Source of the DNA: Actinomycetes bacterium
GTDB taxonomy: Bacteria; Actinomycetota; Coriobacteriia; Coriobacteriales; Eggerthellaceae
Direction: 5' to 3'
Assembly: GCA_023395755.1 (NCBI GenBank)
Contig: JAEWYG010000222.1
Span: 1 to 10,011 of the forward strand
Length of the DNA: 10,011 nt
A program made the translations under genes and the position numbers. This document shows positions 1 through 7,442 of the stretch, one piece after another (positions within the stretch are counted from its first letter, which is position 1; each line of letters begins with the position of its first letter). The notes beneath the pieces are model-generated. The model was not told the origin of the DNA. It worked only from the letters and a program-made list of their open reading frames with translations, and made no database searches.

Positions 1-125
1 GCCGTAGGCACATCGGCGCACTCGTAACACCAGGGCAATCCCAAACGCTCATACACAGCGTTGTACATAACAGGAGACTTGGAATGCGCAATAGGATACC
101 CTAGCAAGTATAGTTTTTCCGTCAT
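1..125 (-). CDS. aroE: Shikimate dehydrogenase, N-terminal 41 codons (cut by window edge)
   Basis: The visible peptide starts MTEKLYLLGYPIAHSKSPVM and continues with YNAVYERLGLPW. This is the shikimate-binding N-terminal signature of AroE (GxPIxHSxSPxxxN); the paired serines of HSKSP contact shikimate in this family. AroE reduces 3-dehydroshikimate to shikimate with NADPH in the cytoplasm, in the pathway to chorismate and aromatic amino acids. The ATG overlaps the stop codon of the upstream HAD phosphatase gene as ATGA (125-122), and a Shine-Dalgarno AGAGGTG lies six bases upstream (138-132) inside that gene, so translational coupling is likely. The catalytic Lys/Asp region and the NADPH domain lie outside the window, so I cannot tell whether the gene is intact. 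Shikimate/quinate dehydrogenase paralogues share this motif, but the position after mltG matches the actinobacterial aroE locus. Confidence 0.9.
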   Translation of the reverse strand, partial: MTEKLYLLGYPIAHSKSPVMYNAVYERLGLPWCYECADVPT

Positions 126-811
126 GAAGAACACCTCTGTTCTTTCGCTCTTGTTGTCCCGGCACAATTAGTAGAACCGTCAGCAGTATTCGAACTGCGG
201 TCAAAAGCAGAAACATCAGGTGTTTCAGCGCATTCGTTTTCTGATGTGACACCCTGAGGAGCATCACTTATTTCGTTTGAATACCCTGCCGATTGAAAGG
301 TTGAAGGAACTCCGGCCCCTTCGGGCTGCCGCTCTCCCATAACCATGCGCTCAAAGTTGCGCAGGATGAGGGTATGGCGAAGATCTTGCTCAACCAGCGG
401 AGCCAACAGGTAGGCCTGCATTCCCAAGAAATGGGCTCCCATCACATCGGTAACCAGCTGATCTCCGATAATTACCGTATCTGCACGCTTGGCATCAATC
501 TTCTTCATAGCCATAAGAAACGCAGGAGGCAGTGGCTTCACCGCCTTCGCAACAATAGGCAGCGACAACCGGTTTCCCAGCTGATAAACGCCCTCATGCC
601 AGTTGTTGGAAACCAAGCAGAACGTCAGCCCCGCTTCGCGCGCCTTCGCCAACCAAAATCCCACATCGCGCGGCACTTCGTGCGTATCGCGCGTAAGGAT
701 GGTGTTATCCACGTCAAGTAGAACATGACGATACCCCAACGCCAAGAGATCGCGGTCAATATCAACCTGCGACAGGCGTGAAAAATAGCGATCCGGTTCG
801 AGGAACGACAT
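122..811 (-). CDS. YqeG-family HAD-IIIA phosphatase with long C-terminal tail
   Basis: The 229-residue product is a small cytoplasmic HAD-superfamily phosphatase of the YqeG type. HAD motif I is DVDNT at residues 33-37 (nucleophile Asp33, acid/base Asp35). Motif II is the serine of SNN (68-70), motif III the lysine of KP (93-94), and motif IV GDQLVTD (116-122). Family members usually have about 170-180 residues and end near NFERMVMG, here residues 152-159. The remaining 70 residues are a Ser/Thr/Ala/Glu-rich tail of low complexity that resembles no domain I know. The start at 811 was chosen because AGGGG lies seven bases upstream; an in-frame ATG at 847 would add 12 poorly conserved residues. 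The gene follows mltG after 42 nt and overlaps aroE by 4 nt. The physiological substrate of this family is not settled; the motifs do not give it. Confidence 0.88.
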   Translation of the reverse strand: MSFLEPDRYFSRLSQVDIDRDLLALGYRHVLLDVDNTILTRDTHEVPRDVGFWLAKAREAGLTFCLVSNNWHEGVYQLGNRLSLPIVAKAVKPLPPAFLMAMKKIDAKRADTVIIGDQLVTDVMGAHFLGMQAYLLAPLVEQDLRHTLILRNFERMVMGERQPEGAGVPSTFQSAGYSNEISDAPQGVTSENECAETPDVSAFDRSSNTADGSTNCAGTTRAKEQRCSS

Positions 812-853
812 GGCACAACCCCTATAGCTTTTCGTCAAGGTGCACAATGGCCC

Positions 854-2010
854 TTAAGAAAACGTACTCTGATGCTCTTGATAAGTTTCCGAGAAGAAGT
901 AGTTGGCATCCTTATCGAAGTAGAAGAAGAAGTACTTGCCCAGCGCTTCCTGATCAGGGGCACATACTGCCTGCAGGCAGTCGAGACCCGGTGAGCAGAT
1001 AGGCGTAGGAGGCAATCCTTTGTTGGCATAGGTGCTGTACGGCGTATTTGCGTGCACCTCTTCGGCACTCGGGTCGTGCCCTACCTCGTAAGCCGTAGTC
1101 GCATCGCTTTGCAAGAAACCATAGCTTGGATCGCCCTGAGTGCTCAGGCGATTGTAGAACACTGCTGCCACCTTGGCGCGCACCGGCTCGCCACCGCTCG
1201 ATTCTTTCTCAACAATAGAGGCTAACTTCACCGCATCGTAAATACTCAGACCTTGCCTTTCAGGATACGCCCAGTTCAGCGTTGCTACCTCTTTTTGGAA
1301 CTGAGACAGCATCGTTTTCACCAACGACTCGGCGGTAACATTGTCGTCCACGGGATACGTCTTGGGGAACAAAAAACCCTCCAAGGAATTGGTACCTGCA
1401 TCGGCAAGGAACGGAAATTCAGCCGCATAAACGCTAGCATTAGAGGCTGCAGCGGTAAACGCCTCGGCTGTTACCTTGCCGTTCGTGGCCTGAGCTACAG
1501 GTCGGCCGTCTTGGCCAAGGTAACTCCTTCAGGGATGGTAAGACCTCCGCTTGCCGCAGGACCAGCCGTAAGTTGAGCGATAAGATCGTCGACCGAAGTA
1601 CCCCCCACAAACGTGTAGGTACCAGGCTTAAGCTTGGAATCGGCACCCAGTTCGCTCACGCGCTTCGTAAAGTCTGAAGCGCTCGGCACCAGACGTGCCT
1701 CTTGCAACTGCTTGCCAATAGCCTGCGCAGCAGAACCTTCTGCCACCGTAACGGATACTTTTTCTCCCGAGGCCAGCAGCTCAACCGATGAGCCGCCCAT
1801 AAGACCACCAAACAAAGCGGTTGCGCCCCAGATTAAACCCCCAACAACCACCAACGCCAAAATAATGGCAAAGATGACAGGGCCCTTACTCTGTTTCGGG
1901 CGGATAAAACTGGTATCGTAGGTGCGGAACTCGCGCTCGCCGCGCGCATGGGCTGATCGCGCCGCGTGGTTCGGGCGCTGCGAGTAAGTGAATTGCTTGC
2001 GTGAAGGCAT
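854..2010 (-). pseudogene. mltG: Endolytic murein transglycosylase MltG, split by a frameshift
   Basis: MltG cleaves nascent glycan strands at the outer face of the membrane and so sets peptidoglycan chain length. The first frame (2010-1495) encodes a basic cytoplasmic N-terminus, one membrane helix (about residues 45-70) and a LysM-like region up to TIPEGVTLAKTADL, then TAG. The family sequence resumes at once in the -1 frame (from about 1498) with VAQATNGKVTAEAF, LEGFLFPKTYP, the catalytic ASIVEKES, VFYNRL, LQSD and TPYSTYANKGLPPTPI, ending in YQEHQSTFS at 854. One extra base near 1498-1501 would give a continuous 385-residue protein, the normal length. No slippery heptamer or homopolymer run is present at the junction, so programmed frameshifting is unlikely; mutation or a sequence error fits better. 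The ATG at 2010 has AAAGGA five bases upstream. The gene starts 19 nt after the ruvX stop. If the shift is real, the stable product would be a membrane-anchored fragment without a catalytic domain. Confidence 0.85.
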
Positions 2011-2029
2011 AATAATCCTTTGCGTTCTC

Positions 2030-2446
2030 TTAAACCCCGCGGCGGGCATCTAGCCACGCCTGCAAGAACAAACTAGCGGCTATCATATCGATTTTACCGC
2101 GCATAGCCCGTTCCGCCATGCCCTTTTCACGCAAACTCCGTTTGGCCTCTTGTGAACTGAGGCGTTCGTCGGCGAACTCGTGAGGAATACCGCATGCAGC
2201 CGTAATCTTCGCCGCTGACGCACGGATATGCGCTGCCTGCGGTCCTTCAGCTCCGGCAAGCGTGTAAGGGAGCCCACAAAGCAGAAGCTCGGGCTCCCAA
2301 TCTTCAAGCAAACGCTTGAATGGTTTGGCGCACGTAAGCACCTCAGTGGTAGGCAACACTACCACGGGGGAAGCTACACGTTCTCCAGGATCGCATACCG
2401 CAATCCCAACCCTCGCCTCCCCAATGTCCAACGCCATAATGCGCAT
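2030..2446 (-). CDS. ruvX: RuvX/YqgF family Holliday-junction resolvase-like nuclease
   Basis: The 138-residue product has the RNase H-like fold signature of RuvX/YqgF. The N-terminal strand MRIMALDIGEARVGIAVCD carries the first catalytic Asp (residue 7). CGLPYTLAGAEGPQA (58-71) corresponds to the family GLPxxxDGxxGxxA motif, with Ala replacing the usual Asp. FADERLSS (91-98) is the DERL motif, and KIDMIAASLFLQAWLD (118-133) holds the C-terminal acidic residue. The family has been linked to 16S rRNA 5'-end processing in E. coli and to Holliday-junction resolution in Mycobacterium; the sequence cannot choose between them. The ATG at 2446 is seven bases after the alaS stop. The Shine-Dalgarno is weak (AGG within the alaS stop region), which suggests translational coupling to alaS. 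An in-frame upstream ATG would lie inside alaS and add 46 unrelated residues, so it was rejected. Confidence 0.92.
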   Translation of the reverse strand: MRIMALDIGEARVGIAVCDPGERVASPVVVLPTTEVLTCAKPFKRLLEDWEPELLLCGLPYTLAGAEGPQAAHIRASAAKITAACGIPHEFADERLSSQEAKRSLREKGMAERAMRGKIDMIAASLFLQAWLDARRGV

Positions 2447-2453
2447 ACAGAAC

Positions 2454-5087
2454 CTATAGCAGCATTTCTCGAGCGGCTTCCAAGGCTGCCTCGATACCCG
2501 AAGCATCCTTACCACCAGCCTGGGCCATTTCGGCCTTGCCGCCGCCACCGCCCTTAACCTGTCCAGCAATGGCTTTGATAACACTACCAGCGTTAAAGCC
2601 AGCAGCTACCGCTTCCGGCGTACCAGCAGCCAGCAGAATGGGGGCATCGTCTTTTCGAGCCGCCAATACCACCGCACCCAAACCGGGTGTACGTGCACGC
2701 AGCACATCCCAAGCATTACGCAGACCGCCAGCGTCGGCTTCGCCCACGTTGGCAACAATAACGGTATAGCCGTCACGAGCCGAGGAAGCAAGCCCCGCAA
2801 TTTCAGCAACACGGTCCTCGGCGCCTACCTTCTTGTTGCGCTTGAGCTTCGTTTGCATATCCTTCATAGATTTCAGGTTTAGCGCCGTACGCTCACTTAC
2901 GTCAAACAGCGGCACACGTAGCTCTTCAGCCGTTTCCTTTAGTTCCGACTCCACCCGATTCATATACGCAAGCGCATCGAAGCTGGTAACTGCCTCGATG
3001 CGGCGCAAATTGGCACCTACGCTCGACTCGCTCGTAATTTTCACAAAACCAATCTCGCTGGTTGCAGACACATGGGTGCCGCCGCACAACTCTTGAGAAA
3101 AGCCTTCAATATCAAGCACGCGCACAAACTCACCGTACTTCTCGCCAAACAACGCCATGACGCCCGCCTCACGCGCCGATGTTAGCGACGTCTCATAAGC
3201 GCGTACTGCATGGTTTTCCATAATCTTCTCGTTAGCCAGACGTTCGACCTCGACAACCTGTTCAGGGGTAGTGGCTTCAAAGTGTGTAAAGTCAAAGCGC
3301 AAACGGCTGTCGCCCACGAAACTACCCGCCTGCTTCACGTGATCTCCCAGCACCTGACGCAGTGCCCAGTGTAGAATATGCGTAGCCGTATGGTTGCGAC
3401 GAATGCGCTCGCGACGTGGCGCATCAATAGAGGCATGCAGTTCATCGCCTACAGCAATGCGTCCATCTTCAACGGTGACGTCGTGCGCAATCAAGCCTTT
3501 CTCGGGTTCATGGGTATTGGTGACGCGAACAGAAGCAAACTCATTTGTAAAGACACCCGTATCGCCCACCTGGCCACCCTTCTCGGCATAGAAGGGTGTT
3601 ATGTCCACGACCAGCTTGCCCGACTCGCCCGCCGAAAGTGTCTCGACGCGCTGTCCGTCTTTCACCAGAGCCACCACGTGAGAGTCGGCCTCATTCTTGG
3701 TATAGCCAACAAACTCGGTCGCGCGCGTTTCCTCCAAGATGTCGTTCATAACACCACCATAGGTAGACCACGCCTTATCGGCATCTTTAGATGCCGCACG
3801 AGCGCGGGCCTTCTGCTGGTCCATGCACTGTGTGAAGCCCTCCAAATCTACCTCTATGCCACGATCGCCGCACATCTCCTGCGTTACTTCTACCGGGAAG
3901 CCGTAGGTATCGTGCAGGGTAAATGCTCGATCGCCAGGTAGTGTTGTGCCCTCAAGGTCAGAAAGAGCCTCGTCCAAAAACGCGCGGCCCTGACGCAACG
4001 TAGCACCAAAGCGTTCTTCTTCGGACAGAATCACGCGACGCGCCAGTTCGCGATTCTCAATAATCTCAGGGTATACCGATCCCATAAGACGCACAATCTC
4101 ATCGACATACTCGTTCAAAAACGGCTTGTCCAGACCCAGCAGGTGTCCCTTCATCACGGCGCGACGCAACAGACGACGCAACACGTAACCCCGCCCTTCG
4201 TTCGAGGGCAGAATGCCGTCGGCAATCATAAAAGCTACTGAACGGCTGTGATCGGCCATAATGCGCAGGGAAAGGTCAGACTCAGGTGCGGCACCGTACA
4301 CGGCACCCGTCAGACGCTCGCCCACCGCAACCAAGCTACGCAGCACGTCGGTTTCGTAGTTGGTCTGCACGCCCTGCATAATGGCGGCCATGCGTTCCAG
4401 GCCCATTCCGGTGTCGATATTCTTCTTAGGCAGCGGTACCAGCGTGCCGTCTTCTTGCCCATCGTACTGGGTAAATACCAGATTCCAGTACTCAAGGAAG
4501 CGATCACAGTCGCAACCAGGTGCGCAATCGGGGCTGCCACATCCGTATTGTTCGCCCTGATCGAAGTATATCTCCGAGCACGGGCCGCACGGGCCGGTGG
4601 GTCCGGCACGCCAGAAGTTATCTTCTTCTCCCAAGCGCGAGATATGGTCGTCGGGTACACCGAGCTTCTTCCAGATTTCGATAGTCTCATCGTCGTCCAA
4701 GTACACCGTAAAGTACAGGCGTTCGGCCGGCAGACCTAACACCTCGGTAGAAAACTCGTAAGCCCAGGCGCACATCTCTTCTTTGAAGTAGTCGCCAAAG
4801 CTGAAATTGCCCAGCATCTCAAAAAAGCTCAAATGGCGACCCGTTGTACCGATAATGTCGATATCGTTGGTACGCACGCACTTTTGTGCGGTCGTTGTAC
4901 CAACATAGGGGGCTTCCAGATGCTTTTGTTGCAGGAAGTAAGGCTTGAACTGCACCATGCCCGCGCTCGTAAGCAGCAGAGACGGATCGTCCGGAATAAG
5001 GGAGGACGAAGGCATGCGCTTGCAGCCTTTCGCCTCGAAGAAACTTAGATACTTTTCGCGGATGTCGGCAGTGCTCAGGTACTCCAT
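2454..5087 (-). CDS. alaS: Alanyl-tRNA synthetase (full length)
   Basis: The 877-residue product is a complete class II alanyl-tRNA synthetase, which charges tRNA-Ala with alanine in the cytoplasm. The N-terminal aminoacylation domain has SSSLIPDDPSLLLTSAGMVQ (motif 1 region), RHLSFFEMLGNFSFGDYF (84-101), GPTGPCGPCSEIYFD (162-176), and the Cys-rich segment YGCGSPDCAPGCDCDRFLEY (181-200) that Gram-positive AlaRS often carry. IDTGMGLERM (224-233) and GRGYVLRRLLRRA (298-310) follow. The editing domain contains HTATH (566-570) and CGGTH (668-672), the four zinc ligands used to clear mischarged Ser and Gly. The C-terminal DHHA1-type domain ends with a Gly-rich stretch (VKGGGGGKAEMAQAGGKD). The ATG at 5087 fits the family start; a weak GGAAG lies nine bases upstream. 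A terminator separates it from the upstream membrane-protein gene, and ruvX follows after seven bases. Confidence 0.98.
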   Translation of the reverse strand: MEYLSTADIREKYLSFFEAKGCKRMPSSSLIPDDPSLLLTSAGMVQFKPYFLQQKHLEAPYVGTTTAQKCVRTNDIDIIGTTGRHLSFFEMLGNFSFGDYFKEEMCAWAYEFSTEVLGLPAERLYFTVYLDDDETIEIWKKLGVPDDHISRLGEEDNFWRAGPTGPCGPCSEIYFDQGEQYGCGSPDCAPGCDCDRFLEYWNLVFTQYDGQEDGTLVPLPKKNIDTGMGLERMAAIMQGVQTNYETDVLRSLVAVGERLTGAVYGAAPESDLSLRIMADHSRSVAFMIADGILPSNEGRGYVLRRLLRRAVMKGHLLGLDKPFLNEYVDEIVRLMGSVYPEIIENRELARRVILSEEERFGATLRQGRAFLDEALSDLEGTTLPGDRAFTLHDTYGFPVEVTQEMCGDRGIEVDLEGFTQCMDQQKARARAASKDADKAWSTYGGVMNDILEETRATEFVGYTKNEADSHVVALVKDGQRVETLSAGESGKLVVDITPFYAEKGGQVGDTGVFTNEFASVRVTNTHEPEKGLIAHDVTVEDGRIAVGDELHASIDAPRRERIRRNHTATHILHWALRQVLGDHVKQAGSFVGDSRLRFDFTHFEATTPEQVVEVERLANEKIMENHAVRAYETSLTSAREAGVMALFGEKYGEFVRVLDIEGFSQELCGGTHVSATSEIGFVKITSESSVGANLRRIEAVTSFDALAYMNRVESELKETAEELRVPLFDVSERTALNLKSMKDMQTKLKRNKKVGAEDRVAEIAGLASSARDGYTVIVANVGEADAGGLRNAWDVLRARTPGLGAVVLAARKDDAPILLAAGTPEAVAAGFNAGSVIKAIAGQVKGGGGGKAEMAQAGGKDASGIEAALEAAREMLL

Positions 5088-5149
5088 GTCGTTGTTCTTC
5101 CTGTTCGAATTCCTCGCATCGGCTTACACACCGTTGCTGTCGTATACCC

Positions 5150-5186
5150 AAAACCGCGCGGCCGTCTTATTCGACGCCCCGCGCGG
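5150..5186 (-). terminator. Intrinsic terminator after the AI-2E family gene
   Basis: On the minus strand the 8-base sequence CCGCGCGG (5186-5179) pairs with a second CCGCGCGG (5161-5154). An inner CGTC/GACG stem and a GAATAA loop complete the hairpin, which is followed by TTTT (5153-5150). The stem is strong and the U-tract short. It begins 23 bases after the membrane-protein stop codon and ends 62 bases before the alaS ATG, so it should largely uncouple the two genes. I could not identify a convincing alaS promoter in the remaining 62 bases, although one is expected there. Confidence 0.7.
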
Positions 5187-5208
5187 ACTTGCTCCTGTGA
5201 TACGGTGT

Positions 5209-6555
5209 TTAACGTTCCTCGCCGTCGCGTCCTGCTTTTTTGTCATCTTCTTTTTTGTCATCTTCTTTTCGACGGTGCGGATGTTCTGCTACCTCGCCCT
5301 TGTATTGCTCAGCACATTCAGCTGTCATCGTAGCACTGGGATGCGGAGAAACAGCATCGGCTATGGGGTCAAGCTCAGGTGTTTCTCCTGGCGTTCCCTG
5401 AAAGAATACCCCATCAACTGCCACAAGCCTACGTCCCGTGCGTTTTTCGAAGTAGTACACAAATACCGATTTAGCCACCGCGACAGCAGGAATAGAGGCC
5501 AGCATGCCCACCAATGAACCGGTAAGCCCATTCATAGCACCACCGATAGCCGAGCCGGCCATAAGGGCAAGCAGTGTGAGTGCCGGGTGCACATCCACCG
5601 AATCGGCCATAATCTTCGGCGATATAAACGTATAAACAATCTGCTGAATAGCAATCGTGCCCAGCAACGCAACAATGGCAATCCAAGGACTTACAAACAC
5701 CCCGATAATGGCAGCGAGCGCACCGCCCAGCCAGGGGCCAATAATAGGAATAATATTCAGCAAGCCGGAAATACCGCCAAGGGCCGCTCCGTTTGGAAGA
5801 CCAATAACGCCAAACAGCACAGCGCATGCCACGCCGATGATAGCGCACTGCAAAAGCGTACCCTTGATGTAGCCGCCCATCACTCGCGTGAACGTCACGT
5901 GAAGCATTTCGAGGTCGCCCTGATGTCGTGGGCTTACCAAACGACGGGTTTCACGGCCAATCGCCGGTAACTCCATGAGCACCCAAAATGCCACCACAAG
6001 GGCAAAACCGATAGCCATGAACATACTCGCAATGGTGCCACCAACAGATACCACACCCGCAGCTCCCTCGCGAGCAAACGATGAAGCCCAATCACCCACG
6101 GAGGTTAAAGCGTCCTGCATCCATTTCTGCACCATATCATTCGACAGAATGTCAGAATACTGAGCGTAAAGTTGGTTGCCCCACGTCGTCAGCTGCTGCA
6201 CATATCCAGGAATACTCTGAATAAGATTGGTGAATTGGCCGCCCACACCGAAAGCAGGCGAGAACATAAGCAACGCCACCAGCGCCAGCACCACAAACAT
6301 AAGCACATAGGAAATCGCCGTAGCTACGGCACGATTCAGGCCCATCTTCTCCAATTTGTTCACCGGACCGCGCAAGCAGAACACGATGATAATAGACCAC
6401 ACCACAATACCTACCGGCACCGATAGAATACCCATCAGATAGACAAGCACGCCGGTAAGCAAAATGCCACCGACGATAGTCCATACCGACAGAAAACGAC
6501 GGCGCGCCTTCAGTGTTTTGAGCTGCTCCCGCTCGACTTGATCACGGTCGTCCAC
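5209..6555 (-). CDS. AI-2E family (UPF0118) integral membrane transporter
   Basis: The 448-residue product is a polytopic inner-membrane protein of the AI-2E/UPF0118 family. Hydrophobic segments lie at about residues 22-42, 45-62, 76-100, 168-195, 233-252, 256-290, 291-311 and 323-365. The soluble loop of about 100-165 is typical. Family signatures include GGYIKGTLLQ (227-236), LLNIIPIIGPWLGG (265-278), and ISPKIMADSVDVHPALTLLA (311-330). The start is GTG at 6555, supported by AAGGAG five bases upstream; earlier in-frame starts would overlap the preceding gene and encode no family sequence. The last 60 residues form a charged cytoplasmic tail ending in two EDDKK repeats. Members are named for autoinducer-2 export (TqsA), but others are reported as Na+/H+ antiporters, so the substrate is open. 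Linkage to alaS recalls yrrI in Bacillus. It follows the DUF948 gene by 16 nt and probably shares its transcript. Confidence 0.9.
   Translation of the reverse strand: MDDRDQVEREQLKTLKARRRFLSVWTIVGGILLTGVLVYLMGILSVPVGIVVWSIIIVFCLRGPVNKLEKMGLNRAVATAISYVLMFVVLALVALLMFSPAFGVGGQFTNLIQSIPGYVQQLTTWGNQLYAQYSDILSNDMVQKWMQDALTSVGDWASSFAREGAAGVVSVGGTIASMFMAIGFALVVAFWVLMELPAIGRETRRLVSPRHQGDLEMLHVTFTRVMGGYIKGTLLQCAIIGVACAVLFGVIGLPNGAALGGISGLLNIIPIIGPWLGGALAAIIGVFVSPWIAIVALLGTIAIQQIVYTFISPKIMADSVDVHPALTLLALMAGSAIGGAMNGLTGSLVGMLASIPAVAVAKSVFVYYFEKRTGRRLVAVDGVFFQGTPGETPELDPIADAVSPHPSATMTAECAEQYKGEVAEHPHRRKEDDKKEDDKKAGRDGEER
5236..5265. repeat. Two tandem 15-bp repeats in the C-terminal tail
   Basis: The plus-strand unit TTTTTTGTCATCTTC occurs twice head to tail (5236-5250 and 5251-5265). 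In the membrane-protein gene it encodes EDDKK twice in the extreme C-terminal tail. Perfect in-frame duplication suggests recent replication slippage, and copy number may vary between strains. Confidence 0.9.
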
Positions 6556-6560
6556 ATGCG

Positions 6561-6566
6561 CTCCTT
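6561..6566 (-). promoter_or_regulatory. Ribosome binding site that fixes the GTG start
   Basis: AAGGAG (6566-6561) stands five bases before GTG at 6555. An out-of-frame ATG (6557-6555) sits between them, only three bases from the same site, and would open a 15-codon frame ending in TGA. The protein evidence demands the GTG frame. Confidence 0.8.
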
Positions 6567-6571
6567 GTTGT

Positions 6572-7336
6572 TTATTCGGTCTTGCCCGGCTGAGCCGGGG
6601 TGTCGCCTGCCTTGACAGAAGCAACCGTGGCGCTGCCACCGTTACCCTCATAGGTGAAATAGCCCGATTCAACATCGGTATCGGAGGCAATACGAGAGGT
6701 TATCGCATCAGCAATGCTGGCTGCTTCCTGATCAGTCTTCTCGGCGGTAGCCCGCTTGGCTGCTGCGTGCTCTTCGCGCTCAGCATGCTGCTCTGCCATA
6801 TGAACGCGCTGATCGGCTAGTGCTGCTTCAGCAGCATGAGCCGAACCCTTCACCACGTTCTTGAAAACATCGGCAGCCTTGGCATCGTTTGCCTTCATCT
6901 CACCGAGAGCAACCGACTCTTCGCTTGCGTGCTGCGATTTGAACAGATTGCGCACGCGGGTGGTTACACTGTTAACCATTTCCATGGGAGCGCTCGTTAC
7001 GGTATCAACTACATCAACAGCCGACGAGACGGAATCGGTAATCTCGCCCACATCTTCGAGAATCTGATCGATACGCATAATTTCTAGGTTGGCTGCGTCA
7101 ACCGTAAGGGACACCCGCTCAACAAGAGGATCCACCTTAGCGGCAACGGGCTCAAGCGATGCGGTAATACGCTCGATGGAACCCAGAGTAGGTTCAACCT
7201 GCTTTTGAATCTCGCTGACGGTTTTGCGCGTTTTACGCACAGTCATAACTAGTTCGATAACCAGCCAGACGAGCGCCGCACCGACAAGTATAAATACGAC
7301 CGGCAGCGCTATGTTGACGATTTCACTGAAATCCAT
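6572..7336 (-). CDS. DUF948-type membrane-anchored coiled-coil protein
   Basis: The 254-residue product has one N-terminal membrane helix (about residues 9-31, ending at MTVRKTRKTV), followed by a long heptad-like helical region (about 33-110) with regularly spaced V, L and I, e.g. EIQKQVEPTLGSIERITASL and PLVERVSLTV. This is the pattern of DUF948 proteins, which resemble a membrane-bound chemotaxis-like coiled coil. Residues 140-215 are Ala/Glu/Lys-rich and probably helical; the last 40 are Gly/Ser/Thr-rich and disordered. The function of the family is not established, and I do not assign one. In Actinobacteria DUF948 genes commonly lie between rarA and alaS, exactly as here. The ATG at 7336 has a perfect AGGAGG five bases upstream and a promoter just beyond. 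The membrane-protein gene begins 16 nt downstream, so the two are probably co-transcribed. Confidence 0.78.
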   Translation of the reverse strand: MDFSEIVNIALPVVFILVGAALVWLVIELVMTVRKTRKTVSEIQKQVEPTLGSIERITASLEPVAAKVDPLVERVSLTVDAANLEIMRIDQILEDVGEITDSVSSAVDVVDTVTSAPMEMVNSVTTRVRNLFKSQHASEESVALGEMKANDAKAADVFKNVVKGSAHAAEAALADQRVHMAEQHAEREEHAAAKRATAEKTDQEAASIADAITSRIASDTDVESGYFTYEGNGGSATVASVKAGDTPAQPGKTE

Positions 7337-7365
7337 GATGGCCTCCTGAGCTAACGCAAGTTTTC

Positions 7366-7374
7366 ACTATACCA
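7366..7374 (-). promoter_or_regulatory. Extended -10 promoter for the DUF948 gene
   Basis: On the minus strand TGGTATAGT (7374-7366) is an extended -10 element (TGn plus TATAGT). No good -35 hexamer is found 16-18 bases upstream, as expected for this class. Initiation near 7359 would give a leader of about 23 nt carrying AGGAGG (7347-7342). It suggests that the gene pair has transcription independent of rarA. Confidence 0.6.
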
Positions 7375-7442
7375 CGTCTATCTCGGATTCTATACAGGCC
7401 AGATCGCGTTTTCATTCTGCTTCCACAGGCGGTACCGATCGG

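Noticed and set aside
1495..1515. Programmed -1 ribosomal frameshift in mltG
   Set aside because: No X XXY YYZ heptamer or homopolymer run occurs near the stop, and MltG is not known to be made this way.
1440..1646. A 68-codon minus-strand frame across the mltG junction
   Set aside because: It lies in the third frame, spans the frameshift by chance and its peptide resembles no family; the two MltG frames explain the region.
3378..3941. Long plus-strand open frame (187 codons) within alaS
   Set aside because: It is fully antisense to conserved alaS coding sequence, has no Shine-Dalgarno and no recognisable family motif.
5088..5149. T-box or other riboswitch before alaS
   Set aside because: Only 62 bases lie between the terminator and the alaS ATG, too short for a T-box leader, and no T-box consensus is seen.
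4945..5517. Plus-strand open frame crossing the alaS–transporter gap
   Set aside because: It is antisense to two convincing genes and to a terminator; its hydrophobic stretch is the complement of the EDDKK repeats.
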